DNA of 64,000 nt. Source: Blastocatellia bacterium (GTDB lineage Bacteria > Acidobacteriota > Blastocatellia > Chloracidobacteriales > JADJPF01). A program made the translations under genes and the position numbers. The notes under the pieces were generated by a model, which saw only the letters and a list, made by a program, of their open reading frames with translations, was not told the origin of the DNA and ran no database searches. This document shows positions 59,728 through 64,000 of the stretch, in pieces. The stretch is from contig JADJPF010000027.1 of assembly GCA_016713405.1 (NCBI GenBank), forward strand, positions 186,001-250,000. The letters run 5' to 3'. Every line of letters begins with the position of its first letter. The stretch's first letter is position 1.

Positions 59728-61005
59728 TTAAGATACTTTAATTACTATTATAGTACAGTCATCACTTTGTATTACATTGCCAGAAAATTCACGAACCGTT
59801 TTATAAATAGTTTTAGTCAATTCTTTAGCTGTTAAATAAGAATAAGTTTTCACTGTTTCTACTAATCGTTCAATACCAAATTCTTCTTCAAGTGATTCTA
59901 TTGGAGTGCTTTCTGTTATTCCATCAGTATAAAGTAGAATGATATCACCTGATTTTACTGGATGACTATATTGTTGATATTGCTGCATTGGAAAGAGTCC
60001 TAGCAAGAGATCAGCAGCGGCTAAAGTTTCATAACTACCATCAGAATGTAAAATTAAAGGTCGATTATGACCAGCATTTAAGTAAGATACTGTGTGATTA
60101 CTTTGATCTAAATCCAAATAAACAGCCGTAACAAATTGATCTAGGAAATTGTTTTGTCTAAGCAGTTCATTCATTTGGTAGAAGGTTTTTGATAAAGAGC
60201 ATTCGCTACAAAGCTGGGCCCTTAGGCTAGCTCGAAAAGATGCCATAATTAAGGCTGCTGGTACACCTTTACCAGAAACATCAGCAATAACTATACCTAA
60301 ACGGTCTTCACTTATTTTAATAAAATCAAAATAATCTCCTCCAACTTCTGCTGTAGGTTGGTTAAGACCAGCGATTTCATAATGACCTAAAACAGGGTCA
60401 TTGGTTGGAAGTAAGGTTTGTTGAACTTGTCTAGCAATAGCAAGTTCTGCTTCTAGGCGTTGTTTTGCAAGTAAGGCTTCGTGTAGACGTGCTTTTTCAA
60501 TTGAAATAGCTGCTTCATTAGCAAAAAACATTAACATCTCTAAATCATATTTAGTATAAGCACCTAAATGATCAGACTCTAAATTAAAAGCTCCTATAAT
60601 TCTTCCATTAACTCTAATTGGTGCAACAATTTCTGATTTAGTAGTTCTACGACCTGGTAAGTAGCGTTTATCAGAGCTAACATCAGGCACAACAGCACCA
60701 TTGCCAGTTTTTATAACCCAACCTACAATCCCATCCCCAACTTTCATATAAACACAAACATCTGTTTTAACATCGTGATAACCTCGGATGGTATGAGCAA
60801 CAACACGTTTTTGTTTGCTAACACATTCAATAATATAAATACCTGCTGCATCATAATCGATAAAGGATCGTACCATATCAATTATATGGTCAAGAATTTG
60901 GTCTAAATCCAAGCAAGAGCTAATCTTACGGGTTAGATCCATCATTAATTTTAGTTTAGTTTCTGCCGGTAATTGTTGGCGTTTAGTTGATACTTTTGCG
61001 GTCAT
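59728..61005 (-). CDS. GAF-domain SpoIIE/RsbU-type protein phosphatase
   Basis: An N-terminal GAF domain (about 35-180; VGDGIVGWVIKTGNGAVVPDV, VNGRIIGAFNLESD) precedes a PP2C/SpoIIE phosphatase (about 200-425): QVQQTLLPTNDP, GGDYFDFI, IVIADVSGKGVPAAL, LNAGHNRPLIL and LLYTDGITES, with Asp residues for metals. Such proteins dephosphorylate anti-sigma-factor antagonists in stress-response partner switches; no antagonist is in the window. Its ATG overlaps the TGA of the preceding gene (ATGA). Confidence 0.92.
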   Translation of the reverse strand: MTAKVSTKRQQLPAETKLKLMMDLTRKISSCLDLDQILDHIIDMVRSFIDYDAAGIYIIECVSKQKRVVAHTIRGYHDVKTDVCVYMKVGDGIVGWVIKTGNGAVVPDVSSDKRYLPGRRTTKSEIVAPIRVNGRIIGAFNLESDHLGAYTKYDLEMLMFFANEAAISIEKARLHEALLAKQRLEAELAIARQVQQTLLPTNDPVLGHYEIAGLNQPTAEVGGDYFDFIKISEDRLGIVIADVSGKGVPAALIMASFRASLRAQLCSECSLSKTFYQMNELLRQNNFLDQFVTAVYLDLDQSNHTVSYLNAGHNRPLILHSDGSYETLAAADLLLGLFPMQQYQQYSHPVKSGDIILLYTDGITESTPIESLEEEFGIERLVETVKTYSYLTAKELTKTIYKTVREFSGNVIQSDDCTIIVIKVS

Positions 61006-61610
61006 AAAACCTCAATAGATTTTAGCTCACTTAAAACTTGAGCAATTGTCTTGTAATCAATAAGTTGCTGTTCTTTACGTCGTCTACCATTTACAACGTG
61101 CGGGCTAGGATGATACAGGGGAACTAATTTGCGTCCATACCAGTCAAATGCTTTGCCTACATCATTTAATGAAAGTTTATGTGTTTCAATAGCTTTTAAC
61201 GCGCTTAAGGCTACTGTGCCTAAAGTAGCTATTATCGGAGGTTGAAGAAGATTAATTTGACGTAACAAAAACGGCTGGCAATTCTTAATTTCCTGACTGC
61301 TAGGGCGTACATTACAATCGCCTTTGCGTGGGTTACACATTACAGCATTAGTAATAAATATATCCTGACGAGTTAAATTAGTAGCTGTAAGAAATAGATC
61401 AAAATTACGTCCCGACATATCACCTACTAATGGAATCCTAGTACGATCTGCTCCACGTTGACCAGGTGCTTCAGCAATAAACATTACTTTTGGTTGTAGT
61501 GTCCCATTAAGCTCACTTAATACGGCAGTCCGATCTTGTAGTCTAGTACATAGACTACAAGCAGCAGCTTCTTTTGATAATTGAAAAAAAGCTGTTTCTA
61601 AACTGACCAT
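61002..61610 (-). CDS. Uracil-DNA glycosylase family 4-like Fe-S protein
   Basis: The protein has the UDG family 4/5 layout: MFIAEAPGQRGAD...IPLVGDMSGRNF (motif A, usual GEAPG/PFVG), VMCNPRKGDC, and the LYHPSPH motif B. Four cysteines (CSLC near 17-20; CNPRKGDC and NC near 115-130) could hold a [4Fe-4S] cluster. It removes uracil from DNA by family. It is followed directly by the phosphatase gene, 12 bp after the beta-propeller gene. Confidence 0.85.
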   Translation of the reverse strand: MVSLETAFFQLSKEAAACSLCTRLQDRTAVLSELNGTLQPKVMFIAEAPGQRGADRTRIPLVGDMSGRNFDLFLTATNLTRQDIFITNAVMCNPRKGDCNVRPSSQEIKNCQPFLLRQINLLQPPIIATLGTVALSALKAIETHKLSLNDVGKAFDWYGRKLVPLYHPSPHVVNGRRRKEQQLIDYKTIAQVLSELKSIEVL

Positions 61611-61622
61611 TAAACTTAACTC

Positions 61623-63815
61623 CTACTTAATCTTAAAAGAAACTTTATTTCCTCCTGAGTTAGCACTTTCATCATAACAACGTAAGGTGATTATATGCTC
61701 GCCAGGTTGGAAAAGCTCTACTTTTACTACAAAATTTTCTTTACGTGAATCAGCTATTCCATCTTCAGGAAATATTACTTGCCAACTGCCTCCATCTAAA
61801 CTGTATTCAGCACGACGCAAAATACTTAAATTATCTGTAACAGAAAAAGTAACTTCTATTTGACGACCATTAATTTTAGGTTGGGAGACAGAGACTTGAG
61901 GCGGAATATTGTCTATGTCAATTGTGTCGCTTATTAACTCACCTTTTAATGCTCGATCTGAAGAATTACTTGGGCTATCACTAGCTAAAACACGAAAGCT
62001 ATATTTACCATCAGCTAAGGAATCAGCATCTAATGTGTAGTAATTATTTTTTAGGTCAGTTGCTAGTAAATGCCAATCAGATTCATTAGTAGTTTTATAG
62101 TAAAGAGAATAAGTTAAGCTATCACTATTACGGTCTTGAGCTTCCCATTGAATTGACCGCGCCCCTTTTTGGAATACTTTACGAGGTTGGATATTAATTG
62201 GCAGACCAAAGCTAGTTGGATCAAGTCCTGCTGAAATAATGCCTGGGTCTATTGGTTGCTGAGGAATATCTTGTAGTGCTACACCGGCAGGTAAAATACT
62301 AATTTTAGTAACTTCAGGAGCAACATTTCTTGGTAAATAGGCGACTTTTACACCTGTTAATGAGCCATTAGGAAGAAGTTTTGCTTTCCATTGAATAAAT
62401 CTAGCCGCAGGGCTAGAAATTGGTTTTCCTTCAGTTCCTTGATAGGGACTTGACCAGTCGCTCCAAGTATTATCTGGTATAGTAGTATTACCGCTTCGAG
62501 TTTGCAATTCTACATTTCCATTACTCCGCCAGGAGATTTGCCCCCAGCTAGCTGTTAACTTAGTGTCATGAATTGGAGAAGTATAAAAACCTTCTTTAGC
62601 TGTATCTGACCCTAAGCGAAATAACTTACCACTATTACTTGATGCTACATAAATATTGTTTTGACTAGAGATAAGCGAGCTAGTTTGTTCTTCAGATGAT
62701 TGGACTAGCAAGGTAGATTTTTTAGTTTTTGGGTCAATAGAATAAATTCGCCCTTTTTGTGTTGTTCCTACTAAAACTTGACCATCATTTTTTATAGCCA
62801 AACTAAGTGCTGTAGTATCTTTAGTTGTCCAAATTACATCATTTCCACCATCAGGAGTAATTTGATAAAGAACAGCTTTAGAGCCACTTGTATCAGTGCT
62901 ACGGCTTTGAGTAGTAGTTGTTGTGGTAGTAGTTGTGCTAGAGCTATCTGCTACTATTATGTCATCATCAGTAGCGGCTGAAATTGTGACTGTAACAGTT
63001 TCACCAGCAGTATCATTGTTTGTTGTAGTGCTAGCAGTACTGGATTTATCAGGGTTTTGACCGCTAATAGCTAACGCATAAATAGTTCCATCGGGTGCTT
63101 GTGCTAGTTGATGAATTTCTTGTAAAGGGCTATCAAAAAGAGCAAACATTTTTCCAGTAGGGGCAAATCTTAAAACTAGACCATTTCCATCAGTTCCAGC
63201 TAGCAAGTTACCATCTCTATCAGGAGTAAGACAAATAATATGCTTTTCATTAGTTTTAGCAAAAACACTATTTTTACCTTGAGAGTCTACTTTGTAAATA
63301 ACTCCTTTATCTCCTGTACCTACAAAAAGATCCCCGTTTTTATCAAAAGCAAGAGACCAAATATATTTATCTTCAGGGTCAAAAAACTCTTTAACCTTGC
63401 CATCAGGGTTAATGCTATAGACTTTTCCATCTGGTGAAGTACCGACGTAAAGATTGCCAAGTTTGTCAGTTGTTAGGGCGGTGATATCTAGTTCTGAGGA
63501 ATCAAAAAAGACTGAGCCTTTGCCGCCTTTATCTACTTTATAAACTCGTCCGTCATGACCTGTACCAAGATAAATATTTCCTGATATGTCAGTGGCAGTT
63601 GCAAAAATAAAAGGTTGTTCGGTGTTAAAAATCTCGCTAAATGCAGGCGAAAGGCTTATTAACCCATCATCAGAAATTGAGACACCTTGTAGATCACCTT
63701 TTTGAATATCTGTTAGTTTATCAACTTCCCAAAAAGCTACCCCTCCTAAAGCTAGGGCTAAGTTAGTTGTTAATAATAAACTTAAAACACAGCCTATTAT
63801 TTTTATTGTTTTCAA
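61623..63815 (-). CDS. Secreted beta-propeller protein with Ig-like C-terminal domains
   Basis: A signal peptide (1-23) is followed by NHL/SMP-like repeats: ATDISGNIYLGTGHDGRVYKV, TTDKLGNLYVGTSPDGKVYSI, AFDKNGDLFVGTGDKGVIYKV, and more after a Thr/Ser-rich spacer that includes nine consecutive Thr. The C-terminal 250 residues contain fibronectin/Ig-like segments (SIQWEAQDRNSDSLTYSLYY; VEVTFSV-like strands). It probably binds or senses an extracellular ligand; the function is unknown. Confidence 0.82.
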   Translation of the reverse strand: MKTIKIIGCVLSLLLTTNLALALGGVAFWEVDKLTDIQKGDLQGVSISDDGLISLSPAFSEIFNTEQPFIFATATDISGNIYLGTGHDGRVYKVDKGGKGSVFFDSSELDITALTTDKLGNLYVGTSPDGKVYSINPDGKVKEFFDPEDKYIWSLAFDKNGDLFVGTGDKGVIYKVDSQGKNSVFAKTNEKHIICLTPDRDGNLLAGTDGNGLVLRFAPTGKMFALFDSPLQEIHQLAQAPDGTIYALAISGQNPDKSSTASTTTNNDTAGETVTVTISAATDDDIIVADSSSTTTTTTTTTQSRSTDTSGSKAVLYQITPDGGNDVIWTTKDTTALSLAIKNDGQVLVGTTQKGRIYSIDPKTKKSTLLVQSSEEQTSSLISSQNNIYVASSNSGKLFRLGSDTAKEGFYTSPIHDTKLTASWGQISWRSNGNVELQTRSGNTTIPDNTWSDWSSPYQGTEGKPISSPAARFIQWKAKLLPNGSLTGVKVAYLPRNVAPEVTKISILPAGVALQDIPQQPIDPGIISAGLDPTSFGLPINIQPRKVFQKGARSIQWEAQDRNSDSLTYSLYYKTTNESDWHLLATDLKNNYYTLDADSLADGKYSFRVLASDSPSNSSDRALKGELISDTIDIDNIPPQVSVSQPKINGRQIEVTFSVTDNLSILRRAEYSLDGGSWQVIFPEDGIADSRKENFVVKVELFQPGEHIITLRCYDESANSGGNKVSFKIK

Positions 63816-63883
63816 GATAAATTCCTTTCTGCTTAAGCTTTTAGCATAAGAGTTTTAATATTTTTAATTGTTTAATATTTCTT

Positions 63884-64000
63884 TTATTGCACCACTTTAA
63901 TAGTAATTGTTTGTTGACCACCAATTAGAAAACTAGCTGGAGGAACTTCTTGAGTAAGAACATTTGCAACAGGTAAAGCCAGATAGCCGCCAGTTGAACG
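63884..64000 (-). CDS. C-terminal end of an unidentified minus-strand protein (partial)
   Basis: A minus-strand frame is open from the window end (64000) to TAA at 63884-63886, encoding 38 residues ending FLIGGQQTITIKVVQ. It lies 68 bp upstream of the beta-propeller gene start. The protein begins outside the window and the fragment is too short to name. Confidence 0.6.
   Translation of the reverse strand, partial: RSTGGYLALPVANVLTQEVPPASFLIGGQQTITIKVVQ

Noticed and set aside
61623..63815. Calling the secreted beta-propeller a WD40 protein or PQQ enzyme
   Set aside because: Repeats end in GKVY or GVIY patterns of NHL/SMP type, not WD, and no PQQ motifs are seen.
1..64000. CRISPR arrays, tRNA or rRNA genes, insertion sequences, prophage genes
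   Set aside because: Reading both strands showed no regular spacer repeats, no cloverleaf candidates, no transposase or integrase and no phage structural genes.

Overview
The window is 64 kb of A+T-rich chromosomal DNA (about one third G+C by eye) from a Gram-negative bacterium. The best taxonomic marker is a secreted VWFA-related protein of the acidobacterial type at 33340-35517. With the paired DUF1501/DUF1549 genes, many Ser/Thr kinases and a heptosyltransferase, it points to a low-G+C member of the Acidobacteriota, perhaps Blastocatellia-like. That placement is inference. I see no rRNA, tRNA, CRISPR array, transposase or integrase. Layout: 1-1365 holds the end of an amidohydrolase-fold protein. 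1479-12458 is a plus-strand run: a giant kinase/STAND-NTPase/WD40/sulfatase-modifying-fold receptor (split by a frameshift), a microbial poly(ADP-ribose) glycohydrolase, two HEAT-repeat proteins and an SMI1/KNR4-like protein. 12438-16460 (minus) holds a GH13 amylase, a DUF3108 protein, a membrane methyltransferase and a heptosyltransferase. 16659-20154 (plus) holds a membrane histidine phosphatase, a two-AAA-region ATPase, an acyl-CoA thioesterase and a zinc-ribbon protein. 20151-26713 (minus) holds a Rieske protein, biotin carrier and biotin carboxylase, a GspG-like protein, a CDP-alcohol phosphatidyltransferase, a TPR protein and a Ser/Thr kinase. 26959-37517 (plus) holds a NadE-NadD fusion (with an internal TAA), a J-domain pseudokinase followed by a VWA protein, a pyruvate-kinase-like protein, the VWFA protein, a LOG protein and a divergent adenylosuccinate synthetase. 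37638-48822 (minus) holds a small secreted protein, an MlaF-like ATPase, an M48 protease, PgpA, a WG-repeat lipoprotein, a membrane GrpE-like protein, a J-like/zinc-ribbon/Hsp70 fusion, a 37-residue membrane protein, and an anti-sigma/ECF sigma pair. 49152-52473 (plus) holds DUF1501 and DUF1549/1553. The remainder holds GT2, HAD, a PLP decarboxylase, PurE, GHMP kinase, a RodZ-like protein, a GAF-SpoIIE phosphatase, a uracil-DNA glycosylase-like protein and a secreted beta-propeller. The most interesting modules are: (a) the kinase-STAND-WD40-SUMF1 receptor with PARG, HEAT and SMI1/KNR4 neighbours; (b) the Hsp70 module, where a degenerate J-like region is fused to Hsp70 and sits beside a membrane-anchored GrpE-like protein; (c) the J-domain pseudokinase/VWA pair; (d) a NadE-NadD fusion; and (e) a structured, relatively G+C-rich element between the sigma and anti-sigma genes. 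Caution on quality: at least eight genes are split by single-base frameshifts, mostly at short homopolymers, and one carries an in-frame stop. The broken set includes housekeeping genes (accC-like, nadE). I read this mainly as uncorrected sequencing or assembly error. Such genes are listed as their two fragments, with the junction described.
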